A stretch of 64,000 nucleotides of DNA, from the NCBI GenBank assembly GCA_022836615.1, contig MU405255.1, positions 1 to 64,000 of the forward strand. Reading direction: 5' to 3'. Below the pieces are notes generated by a model. The model ran no database searches, was not told where the DNA came from, and saw only the letters and a program-made list of their open reading frames with translations. This DNA comes from Annulohypoxylon bovei var. microspora (Eukaryota > Ascomycota > Sordariomycetes > Xylariales > Hypoxylaceae). Both the position numbers and the translations under genes were made by a program. This document shows, piece by piece, positions 35,986-46,901 of this stretch. Each line of letters opens with the position of its first letter. Positions within the stretch are counted from its first letter, which is position 1.

Positions 35986-36834
35986 AACTTGGGTTCGGTG
36001 CCCACCCGTCTTTCTAGGAGAAGGGACCGATAGCAGAGCTGGAACTGTGTATAGTAGGGGGTTCTGACAAGCGCTGCCTTTTCTTCTTTTTTTCTTCTTC
36101 ATACTTGCACACTCGCGTCATGGCTTTTAAAGATACCTGATACCTGATACCTGATACCTACCTACCTATCCGATCCGTGTTTGCTCTTTCATTCACGTAC
36201 TTATATGGCATAGCGCGGAGTTCTGAGCATGGCTGTATGTGATTATATATATATTTCCTTGGTGTTGGCTTTATACAAAAAGCCGGCAGTTTGGCATATT
36301 TATATACTACCATGTGACGGAAATAGATTCATGACCTCTAACGTATTATGCTTCTTATATAATAAAATATATGATATATATTTCTGAACCACGAGAAGTC
36401 TATTTTGCCGAACCAGTTCATAGTACTAGGTACTGGCAGAGCGGATTCGATTAGATTATAGATAGGATACAGTAGCTAGGTAGCCTTTGACTGTTATTAC
36501 GCGTGGCTACCTATGTATGGAGTTATCCACAATGGTCGTCATTAGGTTACAACACTTCCTATAGCAATAGGGGATCTCAAAGTTTCCTGGGTACCCTTTC
36601 TCTCGCGATGGGTTGGCTAGCCCAGATAGGAGAAGAGCGTGTCTTGGTCTGTTCTCACCTCTTCCTAATTCCGTTTTCATTAGCTTAAGACACGCCTGTA
36701 TAGAATGAGACGTACCTTCTCTCAAGAACTAGGTATCCTCTCCTCTATACCAACCAATTTGAGACATGGCCAATTCGTAGCCGATTATCAAGGGAATCAG
36801 CTAGCTCATAATTGGAGATTGCATCTTCTCTTCC
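35986..36834. other. Convergent intergenic region between rxt3 and sdhaf4
   Basis: About 850 bp holding the two 3' UTRs. A TGATACC repeat (about 36136-36160) is present. No gene was seen. Confidence 0.6.
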
Positions 36835-37344
36835 TTAAAAATCGGTAACCCGGCCGTTGAAACTATAATCACCGCTAGCTCCCCAGCGAAGGGGCTCGTT
36901 CTTGGGTCCGCCGACCTCGCCGGTCTTGGGGTTGACGTCTCCCTCGAACTCGGGCGGGGCGCCTTTCCGAAGCGGCACAGACCCTAACTCGTCGTTCAGT
37001 GCCGGCGTTTCGGTAGCGCTACCTTCAACCATAGGTGAATTACTGGCAGCCGTGGTAGTTGAGGTATTGAGAGAGGCGGGAGTGGTGAAGTCGGGGGTCG
37101 AGGTTGGGTTGAAGCCTTCCTGGGTGTTGGCCGTGCGCTGCAGTCGCTCGAATTCGGCTTGCTCGTCGGGTGGAAGACGAAGTGGAGAGGGTGTCGACTG
37201 GAATAGATTGGGGTTGTTGGAGGCACAGCGGATGAGTTGCTGGTTTCGTAGGTATGGGAGTATTATTGGTAGTGTTGAAGAGTGCTGCGAGAGTAAGAGT
37301 GGTTGTCTCGCAAGCCGGGTGAGGCGGGTGAGGCGCAACGCCAT
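36835..37344 (-). CDS. sdh8: Succinate dehydrogenase assembly factor 4 (SDHAF4/Sdh8), mitochondrial
   Basis: Single-exon gene of 169 residues starting at Met 37344; the in-frame Met at 37410 is upstream and gives a non-mitochondrial N-terminus. MALRLTRLTRLARQPLLLSQ is Arg/Leu-rich without acidic residues, a typical mitochondrial presequence. The conserved C-terminal motif is GEVGGPKNEPLRWG, followed by DYSFNGRVTDF at the very end, diagnostic for the DUF1674/SDHAF4 family. Sdh8 in the matrix binds the flavinylated Sdh1 subunit, shields it from producing oxidants and helps it join Sdh2 in complex II. The middle part is Thr/Ser-rich and unconserved. The gene is convergent with rxt3. Confidence 0.9.
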   Translation of the reverse strand: MALRLTRLTRLARQPLLLSQHSSTLPIILPYLRNQQLIRCASNNPNLFQSTPSPLRLPPDEQAEFERLQRTANTQEGFNPTSTPDFTTPASLNTSTTTAASNSPMVEGSATETPALNDELGSVPLRKGAPPEFEGDVNPKTGEVGGPKNEPLRWGASGDYSFNGRVTDF

Positions 37345-37890
37345 TGTGACGATGTAATTCTGCTTATGGTGTTTATTTGTAACGAGGTCGAAAACGTGCC
37401 AATCTGTCAATTTGTCGAAAGGTTAAAAGGGTTATTAGTTTTTAAGTGGTTGTCGTCTAGAATGTGGCGATGACTGGAATTTCTCTTGCTAAATGACGAA
37501 ATTGGAGACAGAGTTTCGGGTAATGCCGTCCGAGTTTAGGATGCGCTAATAGACAGGCGGGTTTATCTCGGTACGGAGCTACATAGGTACATTTCCAATT
37601 TCCTCATTCTCTTAGAAGGACACATCTGATTGGCTCCATGCCTGACTGCATATGTGCACGAAATAAATTTTCTGAATTATTATAATCATGTGTAGGTATT
37701 GAACGGCACATACAATAACGTACAATACCGTACAACTTACTTACTGGTTATGTAGGTAGAGTATAGATAATGTTACATCTTAGACACAATATATAGTACA
37801 TTCAATCATCTTGAGATCTATAGCCAGTAAATACCTAGTAGTGAAAATTCTTTCCAAAAAGAATTATGAGAGAAATGACAAAAATGTATC

Positions 37891-37992
37891 GAGCTCAGCA
37901 GGGATCGAACCTGCAATCTTTAGAGGACTGGAATACCTTACAAATCGTAGAGGGAACCGAAATCTAACGCCTTACCATTAGGCCATGAGCCC
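37891..37992 (-). tRNA. tRNA-Arg (anticodon TCG) with a 31-nt intron
   Basis: Reads on the minus strand from 37992 to 37891. Acceptor arms GGGCTCA and TGAGCTC pair with one G-U. The D-stem is GCC/GGC with a TAATGGTAA loop. Anticodon stems are TTAGA (37967-37963) and TCTAA (37924-37920). The T-arm is GCAGG-TTCGATC-CCTGC. The anticodon loop reads TT-TCG-G, then an intron at 37956-37926 in the canonical position 37/38. The anticodon TCG decodes CGA (and wobble CGN) arginine codons. Confidence 0.85.
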
Positions 37993-38193
37993 TCGGTGGG
38001 ATTCATAGAAGCTGTTGGAATATTGTGCGCTGAAACTCAAACTTATATCGCTGTAGCCGGTGGGCACGAGCTGGACCGTCTGAGTGGATCAGTCTAATAG
38101 TACTGTGGGTATTTGGGGATTCTAAACCTTCTAGACTCCTCGACTATTTCATGAATGGACACGATATATGCCACTATAACGGTAAGAGCTTTC

Positions 38194-38312
38194 ACGTACG
38201 ACCATAGGATCTGGACAGCTCGGGATCCCGTCCGCTCTCCCCTTGATAAACCAGATACCGCTGGATTAGTAGTTGGGTCGGTGACGACCAGCGAATCCCC
38301 GGTGTTGTACGT
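38194..38312 (+). rRNA. 5S ribosomal RNA gene
   Basis: 119-nt match to the fungal 5S pattern. The 5' end ACGTACGACCATAG pairs with the 3' end GTTGTACGT. Internal landmarks are CCCGTCCGCTCT (about 38227-38238), TTAGTAGTTGGGTCGGTGAC (about 38265-38284) and ACCAGCGAATCCC, which carry the A-box/C-box control region for TFIIIA and Pol III. T-rich runs follow from about 38317 and can end transcription. Single 5S genes scattered outside the rDNA are normal in filamentous ascomycetes. Helix II/III sequence diverges from the common 5S type as I recall it, so it may be a variant class or a young pseudogene. Confidence 0.85.
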
Positions 38313-38769
38313 TTGAATCTCTTTTATCTTTTTTATCTTTTTTATCCTCTTTACACTTTTACCTTTTTACCTTTTATGAATGTCTTGAGGCTAAAGTAGG
38401 GCTTCTAGTCGTTCAGGGCTAGATCTTACTCAGAGTCCGAGGAGTACCTTATTACATACCTGGGTAGCTATAATACGACGGTAACTACACTTCTAATGGC
38501 AGTGCCCATGTGGCCAATAAAATTTTATGGATTTAGATCTTTACATGTAGCGAATGACGTTACCCCTTGCATGGTTTAAATTTTTACTAGACTAGGATCG
38601 GATCCGTCCCCTAGGAATATGGGTCAGATGCAGGTGGGATGGCGGGGTTGGAAAAGACGACTCACAAGGTTCCGGTTATCGCTTTCGCTTTCAATGTTAT
38701 CGCTCTTAGGAAAAATAATAGGTACCGAAATACTTTATATCCATAGGTACATATTAAAACATCGTGTGT

Positions 38770-38776
38770 TGACTCA
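38770..38776 (+). promoter_or_regulatory. GCN4/CPC1-type element (TGACTCA) upstream of tryptophan synthase
   Basis: A perfect TGACTCA lies 100 bp before the ATG of the tryptophan synthase gene. This is the consensus site of the bZIP activators Gcn4 (yeast), CPC1 (Neurospora) and CpcA (Aspergillus), which induce amino-acid biosynthetic genes during starvation. Its position and the gene's function fit cross-pathway control. Confidence 0.7.
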
Positions 38777-38875
38777 GACCAACAAACTTCCTCCATAAAA
38801 GATTCAACTCTACCCCCCCAAAGCTACCTCTGCTCTTCCCTTCCTACTGCAACCAATTGACATAGTTTGAACACC

Positions 38876-39194
38876 ATGGAGGCTCTCAAACAAACGTTCA
38901 AGCGCTGCAAGGCAGAGAATCGGGTATGATTCAAATTCCTCCTAACTTGCTTATGTCGTGCATATACGTATATGCACGCATACACACAGACACATATACA
39001 CATGCGTCGTCGAATAGTCATAATATAGCTACGATCCCATATCATCGTTGACTAACTTCAGATCTTATAATATAGGCTGCTCTGGTTACCTACGTCACCT
39101 CCGGTTACCCCAGACCTGAGGATACGCCGGGAATCTTGCTGGGAATGCAAAACGGCGGTGCAGGTATGTTGTGGCAAATAGCCATAGACTGATG

Positions 39195-39226
<32 letters not shown>

Positions 39227-41336
39227 GACCGGTGAGCGTGAGAATAATTCGCTAACTCATAAACCTCAGATATCATCGAGCTTGGTGTACCCTTCACAGA
39301 CCCGATCGCGGACGGCCCAACTATCCAGACGTCGAACACTGTTGCTCTCGCCAATGGAGTCACTATCAGGTCCACCTTGGATATGGTCCGCGAGGCCCGA
39401 TCAAGAGGATTGACCGCCCCGGTTCTGTTGATGGGCTACTACAACCCCTTGCTCAGTTACGGCGAGGACGCCCTCTTGCGTGACTGCAAGGAGGCGCGCG
39501 TAAATGGGTTCATCGTCTGCGACCTGCCGCCTGAGGAAGCTGTCTCTTTCCGAAAATTGTGCAGCAGGGGCGCGTTGTCGTATGTTCCCCTGATCGCGCC
39601 CGCGACCTCCGACGCTCGTATGCAGATCCTATGCGCCCTCGCCGATTCTTTCATCTACGTCGTGTCGCGCATGGGTGTGACCGGTGCTCTGGGTACCCTC
39701 AACGCCAACTTGCCAAGCCTTCTCGAGCGCGTCAAGAAGTATAGCGGCGACAAGCCGGCCGCCGTCGGTTTTGGCGTGTCGACGCGCGAACACTTCCAGT
39801 CCGTAGCTTCCATCGCCGACGGTGTAGTCATAGGTTCGGAGATCGTCTCCACCCTCCAGAAGGCCGAACCTGGTAGCGGTGCCAAAGCCGTCGAGGAGTA
39901 TTGTGCTTACGTAAGCGGGCGGACGTCACAAGAGACGACGCGGGAAGTAGGCGTCATCGAAGCCATAAGCGCCGCCAAAGAGCCTAGCGGTGAGGACGTG
40001 ACGGTCAACGGAGTGATTTCCGAGCATGACGATGCTGCCTTGGTTGCCCAGCTCGCGGCCCTCCACGGCAAGATCCCGGAGCGGTTTGGCGAGTTTGGCG
40101 GCCAATACGTCCCGGAGTCCCTCATGGACTGCCTGTCCCAGCTGGAGGATGGCTTCAACGACATCAAGGACGACCCGAAATTCTGGGAGGAGTATAGGAC
40201 TTACTACCCCTGGATGGGACGGCCGGGCCAGCTCCACCTAGCTGAGCGCCTGACCGAATACGCCGGCGGTGCTAACATCTGGTTGAAGAGAGAAGACTTG
40301 AACCATACCGGATCTCACAAGATCAACAACGCTTTAGGACAGCTTCTGCTGGCGAGACGGTTGGGTAAAACCAAGATTATCGCCGAGACCGGTGCTGGCC
40401 AGCACGGTGTGGCAACTGCTACAGTCTGCGCCAAGTTCGGTATGGAATGCACAGTCTTTATGGGCGCAGTAAGTTTTTATATTGCCTATTCTCCTCTTCT
40501 TGAATAAGGAAAATGACTCACAATTTTCGTAGGAAGATGTCCGGCGCCAGGCACTCAACGTGTTCCGGATGCGGATGCTCGGTGCCAAAGTCATCGCGGT
40601 CGAAGCCGGCAGCAAGACTCTGCGAGATGCCGTCAACGAATCGCTTCGGTACTGGGTCGTTCACCTCGAAGACACCCACTATATCATCGGGTCTGCCATT
40701 GGTCCCCATCCCTTCCCTACCATCGTCAGAACCTTCCAGTCGGTCATCGGCAACGAGACGAAGGCGCAGATGCAGGAGAAGCGGGGCAAGTTGCCCGACG
40801 CCGTTGTGGCTTGCGTCGGCGGAGGCAGCAACGCCGTCGGCATGTTCTACCCCTTTTCCAAGGACCCTAGCGTCAAGCTGCTAGGCGTCGAGGCTGGCGG
40901 AGACGGCATCAACACCTCGCGACACTCGGCCACGTTAACGGGGGGTACCAAGGGCGTGCTACACGGTGTAAGAACGTACGTTTTGCAAAATGAGTTCGGG
41001 CAGATCTCGGACACGCATTCGGTTTCGGCCGGACTCGACTACCCCGGTGTCGGACCCGAATTGGCAAACTGGAAGGACTCCCAGCGGGCCAAGTTCATCT
41101 CGGCCACCGACGCCGAAGCCTTCATCGGCTTTAGACTTATGAGCCAGATGGAAGGCATCATCCCCGCGCTCGAATCGGCTCACGGCATCTATGGCGCCAT
41201 CGAGCTGGCTAGGACGATGAAGAAGGACGAAGATGTGGTTATCTGCCTCAGCGGCAGAGGTGACAAAGACGTCCAGAGCATTGCCGATGAGTTGCCTAAG
41301 CTAGGACCTCAGATCGGATGGGATTTGCGGTTTTAA
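38876..41336 (+). CDS. trpS: Tryptophan synthase, fused alpha and beta chains
   Basis: Four exons (38876-38923, 39076-39163, 39270-40468, 40533-41336) give 712 residues, the usual length of the fungal bifunctional enzyme (Trp5 in yeast, TRP-3 in Neurospora). The alpha domain (about 1-265) shows VTYVTSGYP, DIIELGVPFTDPIADGPTIQ, PVLLMGYYNPLL and GFGVST. It cleaves indole-glycerol phosphate. The linker is followed by the beta domain from about residue 315 (GEFGGQYVPESLMDCLSQLE). The PLP lysine is K396 in HTGSHKINNALGQ, and the phosphate-binding loop is CVGGGSNAVGMF. Serine and indole are joined here after indole channelling. Splice phases are clean. Intron 2 carries an ACAACG microsatellite. An upstream TGACTCA suggests starvation control. 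Confidence 0.97.
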
Positions 41337-41618
41337 GGAGAGCAGGAGAGCAGGAGAGTAGGAGCAAAAGTATAGATACATAGATGCCCTACATGTTTGG
41401 GCGCGGGCAGTGACTTTCGAATCTGGAGTTTGGGCGAGGGTTATAAAAAATTAGAGAGCATGATATGATACATGGTATTGGGCTACATTTATGAATCTGT
41501 ATCTAGATGGATTTTGTACAACTTGATTTGCACGGTTCAATGCCACCTATGTTCCCTTCACTTCAAGACGGATATCTAAGTTTTTGATTTTTATCTAGAA
41601 AGTTAGACACGAGTTAAT

Positions 41619-42443
41619 TCATGGCCCCGGTCCTGGCCCTGGTGTCTTTGCGCTCTCCTTTGGATTTTCTTCTTTCATGAACTCGATTTCCTTGGCAGCT
41701 TCGTCGGCCTCCTTGATGGCCTGGGCTTCTTCATCGAGTATCACTTCCTCGCCTTCCTTCACTTCGCCTATGACGAACTCGTCACCGCGTTCTATCATGC
41801 CCTCGACCTCGCTTAATACGGAATCGGACGTGAACCCTCCAGCGGCGAGTTCGCTGGGAAGCTCAGTGCTTTTAACTTCTTTTGGCGGAAGACCTAAAAC
41901 GACGCGCTCCCGGGCAAAGCGCTCCTGTATGGCGGGCGTCTGGATGATCTTCCAGCGAAGGGCCCAGCCGGCGGGGCCTAGGTCCTTGATCCTCCGCGCC
42001 TTGGAGCCGAGGAGGTATTCGTCGATGCCGCCGTGGCGGTCGATGGTTCGTAGGACGCGGGCGGTCAAGCGAGTGCGGATGAAGGCGTTAAGGCTAGGGG
42101 ACCAGAGACGCTTGGTGTGACGATTGGGCAGCCAGGTGGTGCGCGACTTGTTGCGGTGCTCCTCGGCCACGACGTTGCCGAAGCGGGTCTTGGAGCCGGC
42201 GAATAGACCCTGGTTCGCTTGCTTATACGTCCGGAAGGGCCCGTACGGGTAGTCGGGGACCTGTTCCGCGGGCACGGTTAGGTACGAGGGCCTCTGCCGC
42301 GATAGAGGGGCTGTGGTGCTGAGGGCGCGGGTTGTGTTATATATCGGCGCTTGGAAGGTGGATGATGTATGCGAGGGGGTAGATGCGAGTATCGTCGAGA
42401 GGCAGCATCGCGTCGGGGCGGCTGGAATTCGTATCGGGGGCAT
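41619..42443 (-). CDS. mrpl24: Mitochondrial large-subunit ribosomal protein bL28m (MRPL24)
   Basis: Single-exon gene of 274 residues from Met 42443; an in-frame Met seven codons upstream is possible. The N-terminus (MPPIRIPAAPTRCCLSTILA, then Ser/Thr/Arg-rich) is a mitochondrial presequence. The bL28 core, about residues 78-150, contains LFAGSKTRFGNVVAEEHRNK, then TTWLPNRHTKRLWS and ARVLRTIDRHGGIDEYLL. These are the signature positions of bL28 with the usual fungal extension. The C-terminal third is acidic and mitochondrion-specific (EVKEGEEVILDEEAQAIKEA). It is a component of the 54S mitoribosomal subunit. A 466-bp intergenic region separates it from the divergent coiled-coil gene. Confidence 0.92.
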   Translation of the reverse strand: MPPIRIPAAPTRCCLSTILASTPSHTSSTFQAPIYNTTRALSTTAPLSRQRPSYLTVPAEQVPDYPYGPFRTYKQANQGLFAGSKTRFGNVVAEEHRNKSRTTWLPNRHTKRLWSPSLNAFIRTRLTARVLRTIDRHGGIDEYLLGSKARRIKDLGPAGWALRWKIIQTPAIQERFARERVVLGLPPKEVKSTELPSELAAGGFTSDSVLSEVEGMIERGDEFVIGEVKEGEEVILDEEAQAIKEADEAAKEIEFMKEENPKESAKTPGPGPGP

Positions 42444-42909
42444 CTTAGTGAGCCGAGTATGCAATCGACTTTATGGTGTCTGTTCTCTGTTCTGGATGTA
42501 TTATAACAATGCCATGCCCCAGAGGAGTAGGTGGAGTCGGAATGGTGGAATTGACTCGATATTTAGAGCTTCTAGATTGAATGCAATTGAAGATTTCTTA
42601 TCGTGCGATTATTAGATATCGGGGCTTACATAAAATGTAATAATGCATTATATACGAGTATCGATTCCAAGATTCTTTAGTATTAATTACGTCAGGTGAC
42701 ACCGCTCCACCCTCGCGACTTTCAAGCTTCTTATCGCTTTCCTAGCTCTTTATCAGATGGTCGCGGGGTTGATTCACCGCTTAAAGTACCTTGGTATCGC
42801 ATCCATGTGCAGTAGATGTATTAATTAATATAAATTATTCAATTCACCTTCAAATAACTCTGTCCACGTCAAACAGCTAATCCTATCGCCAATTAGCAAA
42901 TATCTCACA

Positions 42910-44053
42910 ATGTTACCCCCAATAGACGAAGCCATACTCCGGAATAATCCCGACTTCGATCGTCTATATAAGACCGTAACCGGTTCCCTCCTCAACCCCG
43001 ACGGATCGTCCAAGAGTAACGATCCAACAGCTAAGAAGCGCGATGCCGTGCGAGACGTATGTCTATACTTAATACACTACCTATGCCCAAATGATATCGT
43101 TACTGTAGGAATTCCAATCAACTAACACCGGTGCATAGGAACTCAGGACACACCGCCTCAAAGCAACCAAACAGCACCTCCTTCGCCGCGCAATAATAGC
43201 AGCCGCCGCTCCGTCTAAGCAGCAACAACAGCCACAACAACCGTCACAGCCTAGACGAACGAGATCAATGCAACAGAGCCAACAACCGCGAACATCTGTC
43301 TCAGCTCCACCCCCTGAGATCCTCGACCTACTCCTGCTGCTCCCACCCTTGCTCACCAACGCGAGCAGCATGCCCCCCTCCTCGTTAACCCTCCTGCTCT
43401 CCCGTCCGCCCTTCTCCGAGTTAAATACTCTCTTCCCAGCCCTCGCGGCGACACTATCCACCACGCTCACCCGACAAGCCAGCGTACTAGCCCGCGTGAT
43501 CAACCCGCATACCAACCCGTCCTATATCCATCGCTCTATCCCGACCCTCGCATCGACGACAGCCGCCCTACAATCCAGCGTATCCAGCTCCTCCGCCTCC
43601 CTCTCGCGGTCGCACCAGCGCGCGACCCACGACCTCACGACGCACCTCTCGCAGCGCGCGCAGGCCCTCGCCCAGCTTGTCCGCATCCTCGAATCCAAGC
43701 ACGGCCCCTCGGCGCGGTCCGCCGAGTTGCGCGCCGCCGATGCTAGCCTCGAGACCCAGACCTGGGCACTCGCCGCCGAAGCCCTGCTCTGGGACGCCCG
43801 GAGGGCCGTATATCCTCCCGAGGCCCAGCGCGCCTTGGTCAACTACCGCCGGCACCTGGGCGACGCGCGGATGCGTCTGACAGATGCCATACGGGTACAC
43901 GAGGCCGAGCTAGAAGACTACGGCGTTGCTGTGGCGGAGGGAGACGAAGGGGACGAGAACAAGGAGCGGACCATGCGCGAAATGGCTAGGGTGTGGCGGG
44001 AGATGGAGTCGCGGCTCCACGAGGTCAGGGGAGATCTAGATCGGTTGAGATAG
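42910..44053 (+). CDS. Conserved-looking coiled-coil protein of unknown function
   Basis: Two exons (42910-43056 and 43139-44053) encode 353 residues; the 82-nt intron has clear GTATGT and CTAAC-GCATAG signals. The N-terminus MLPPIDEAILRNNPDFDRLY looks like a conserved helical segment that continues as KKRDAVRDELRTHRLKATKQ. A Gln/Pro-rich linker follows, then a long Leu/Ser-rich helical region (LDLLLLLPPLLTNASSMPP) and, from about residue 190 to the end, Ala/Glu/Arg-rich heptads predicted as coiled coil (AQALAQLVRILESK, EMARVWREMESRLHEVR). I do not recognise the family. The architecture would suit a subunit of a cytoskeletal or kinetochore complex, but nothing in the sequence proves it. It is divergent from mrpl24 and could share its promoter. 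Confidence 0.75.
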
Positions 44054-44507
44054 GAGACGTACCCGTGGAACTCTTCTTAACGCGAAACGCGAAACACTAT
44101 CAAACTAATCACAGCATCGACAAAGTCAATGCATACTCAATACGACTATAATCATTATGGCAATAAGTTTCATTCGCCTATCTAGAGGTAGCAATGGTAT
44201 CACAAGTATTGGTTATCCACCGTATATCAGCAAGACAGGCCAAGCAGATGTAAAAGGTGGAGAAAGGGGTAGTAAAACAGAGATGTATCGAGGATGACCC
44301 CGTATCATCCTAAGGAATATCGCAATGAAAAGGTCTATCGGCCGACCGATCCATTAGGTCATCCGTCTATCCGTCGTACCATCGTACCATCGTGCCGGGT
44401 ATGGTGTTTCTTTTTCTTCTGTTCTTTCCCCTTACACGTACAGACTGGGACCAAACTCCCCCGTACCCAGAACTTCCTCTCTCCGCGCTTAGAGAGAAGC
44501 GTGCCGC

Positions 44508-46131
44508 TTAACCCTTAACCTTGTAGATAGATTCGGCTAGGCGTCCGACGTTGCCGGACGTGATGCCGGCAACGCTGATACGACCGTCCTTCGTAGCGTA
44601 GACGCTGTGTTCCTTGGCCAGCTTGTCCATCGCGGCGACGTCGAGACCAGTGTAGGCGAACATGCCGATCTGCGACGTGATGTGGCTCCAGTCGTGAGAG
44701 CTGCCGAGCTTCTCGAGGTTCTCCTTGAGCAGGGCGCGCATGGAGATGATGCGGTCGGCCATGCCCTTCACCTCACCGAGCCATTGCTTGTTGAGAGCCG
44801 CATCGTTAAGGATCTCGGCAGCGATGCGCGCACCGTGCAGCGGCGGGTTCGAGTACAAAGGTCGGACCAGAATCTTGACTTGGGACTCGACGCGCTTCTT
44901 CTCCTCGGGCGACGAGGCCACGATGGAGAAGGCACCCACACGTTCTCCGTATAGACCCTATTCTCTTCGTATTAAATCGGGCACTTCGAAAAATAAATCG
45001 AAAATAAATCGAAAATAAATAAAAAAAACGGTCAACATACCATGTTCTTGGCAAAGCTTTGGGCTAAGGCAATATCGTGGCCTTGCTCGACAAAGTATCG
45101 AACGGCGAAGGCGTCCTTGTCCGTGTTTCCGCTGGCAAAGCCCTGGTAGGCCATGTCGAAGAAGGCATAGTGGCCCTGAGCCTTGACGACGGCGCTGATC
45201 TGCTTCCACTGCTCAGGGGTAGGGTCGACACCGGTGGGGTTGTGGGCGCAGGCGTGGAACAGGAACAGGCTTCCCTTAGGAGCAGCCTTAATATCCGCTA
45301 GCATGCCCTCGAAGTCTAGGCCGATGGTCTTCTTGTCATAGTAGCGGTACTGCTCGACCTTGAGACCGGAGTCGCTGAAGACGGCTTTGTGGTTGGCCCA
45401 CGAGGGGGTAGGAATGTAGATGGCCTTGGCACCAGGGAAGAAGCGCGACAGGAAGGCGCCGCCAATGCGGAGGGCACCGGTGCCCGAGATGGACTGGGTG
45501 ATGACTAGACGCTCGAGAGCGGACGAACCCTTGCCGTAGGCTAGCTGGGCGGCGGCTTTTGTGAACTCGGGAAGACCAGTGATGCCGAGGTATTCTTTGT
45601 TCAGGCGATTCGCAATGACCTTGTCCTCGGCGGCGCGGACGGAGGGGAGGACGTAAGGTTTTCCTTGGTCGTCTCGGTAAGCACCAACACCTAGGTTAAT
45701 CTTCTCCTTGAAAGTGTCGGCCTTGAAAGCTTCGGTAACACCTGTATGGAATTAGTGAATCATATTTCATTTTGTTCACTAAAGCATGAGTGATATATAC
45801 CTAGGATCGCCTATAAGCGGGGGAGAATCGTCATGTTAGTCAAAATAAAGTGACAAAGACAAAAGAACGAGGATACCACGAATTCGTCAGGTAGATGGCA
45901 AAACTCACATCCTACACATTAGATTGTTAGCAATAGTGTTCAATGGACATTGTCTCAGACCTCAATTGGGTTTGCTGATCGGATAGAGAGCACAGGTTAA
46001 AAGCAATGACATACGGGAGGACCCTGAGGTACGTTAGCCCAAGTGGATCCGGCTCTCGCAGCTTGGAAGGCCATAGCTGATCCTCGGCGGGATGCAGCTT
46101 GGCGAGTGGCAACACGGAGTGCTGAATGCAT
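44508..46131 (-). CDS. aat1: Aspartate aminotransferase, mitochondrial
   Basis: 426 residues from five exons: 46131-46015, 45911-45909 (3 nt), 45810-45801 (10 nt), 45741-45041 and 44957-44508. The N-terminus MHSALRVATRQAASRRGSA is a mitochondrial presequence. The mature enzyme starts near WANVPQGPP, then D (micro-exon 2), AIL (micro-exon 3) and GVTEAFKADTFKEKINLGVGAYRDD after splicing, the family signature. The PLP lysine is K275 in SFAKNMGLYGERVGAF. The substrate-contact region HACAHNPTGVDPT and the C-terminal GRISVAGI are present. The enzyme interconverts aspartate plus 2-oxoglutarate and oxaloacetate plus glutamate, and serves the malate-aspartate shuttle. Each of the three upstream introns has a CTAAC/CTAAT-like branch site. 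Without the 3-nt exon the conserved Asp of GPPDAILG is missing. Confidence 0.93.
45909..45911 (-). other. Predicted 3-nt micro-exon (GAT) of aspartate aminotransferase
   Basis: On the minus strand the context is GTGTAG|GAT|GTGAGT. The upstream intron (46014-45912) has branch-like GCTAAC at about 45931-45926. The downstream intron (45908-45811) starts with a perfect GTGAGT donor and has ACTAAC before its acceptor TTATAG. Only with this codon does the protein read GPPDAILG, as expected for the family. This is inference from protein conservation and splice signals; no transcript was available. Confidence 0.65.
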
Positions 46132-46901
46132 TTTGAGCGGTTGTGTGTGGTTCTAAGGGTGGAAATACGAAGGTAGAAGAAAAAGAAAAAGGAACCGAAA
46201 AAAAAGGTTCGACGAGACAAGACGATGAAAGAGAGAAGTTGCACAAAAGTGTGACTAAAAGTATGAGTAAATTTTGTGCTCTCTTAGGAAAGCGTCGAAC
46301 GATTTCGGATCCTGATGTAGTTTAGAATTAGCTCAAAAGTCGAAGTCGCGACCCGGCAAGCTCCAGTTGATTGTCGTAATTGATTGGCGTGTCACACAAA
46401 GTCACAACCAACGACCATCCTTTCCCCAGGTTCCAGCGTCTTAGCAGCTGCTTTAATTATTAGCGCACCAATAGATTTCTCAAGATAAGTCCCACTGATC
46501 CGAATCGGGTCATTATCGGCTAATCATATAATACCGTCATGTCATTATGTACATGGTACTTCTTTATCAGATCAAAAATATCTAACCAGGAGTTGCTTTT
46601 GTTTTTCAATTTCAACATACCTACATGACTTTCGCACACGCATACACAAATACACAAATACATCCTACTTTAAAACTTCATAGCTCGGATTGAATGAGAA
46701 TCCGATTCGTATTTGCACAATCCCCTAGTTTAAGGGGTTTCCTACATACATAGGTACCTATATGTACCTAGGTACCTCCCTGACATAAGTTAGACCAACT
46801 CATGGATCCCATAATATTAACCTGACCTTCATGTAACCCGCTAAGAATTCTTACATAGATCATAATTGATAAAGATCATAATTGGTAAAAATATATATTC
46901 A
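46132..46901. other. Promoter region of aspartate aminotransferase
   Basis: About 770 bp. A CCAAT box on the minus strand (ATTGG at 46383-46387) lies about 250 bp upstream of the aat start. A palindromic TACCTAGGTACC motif occurs at about 46763-46776. No gene was seen. Confidence 0.5.

Noticed and set aside
39377..40507. Tryptophan synthase starting at the internal ATG 39377
   Set aside because: It would drop the first part of the alpha domain; two short upstream exons restore the N-terminus in phase.
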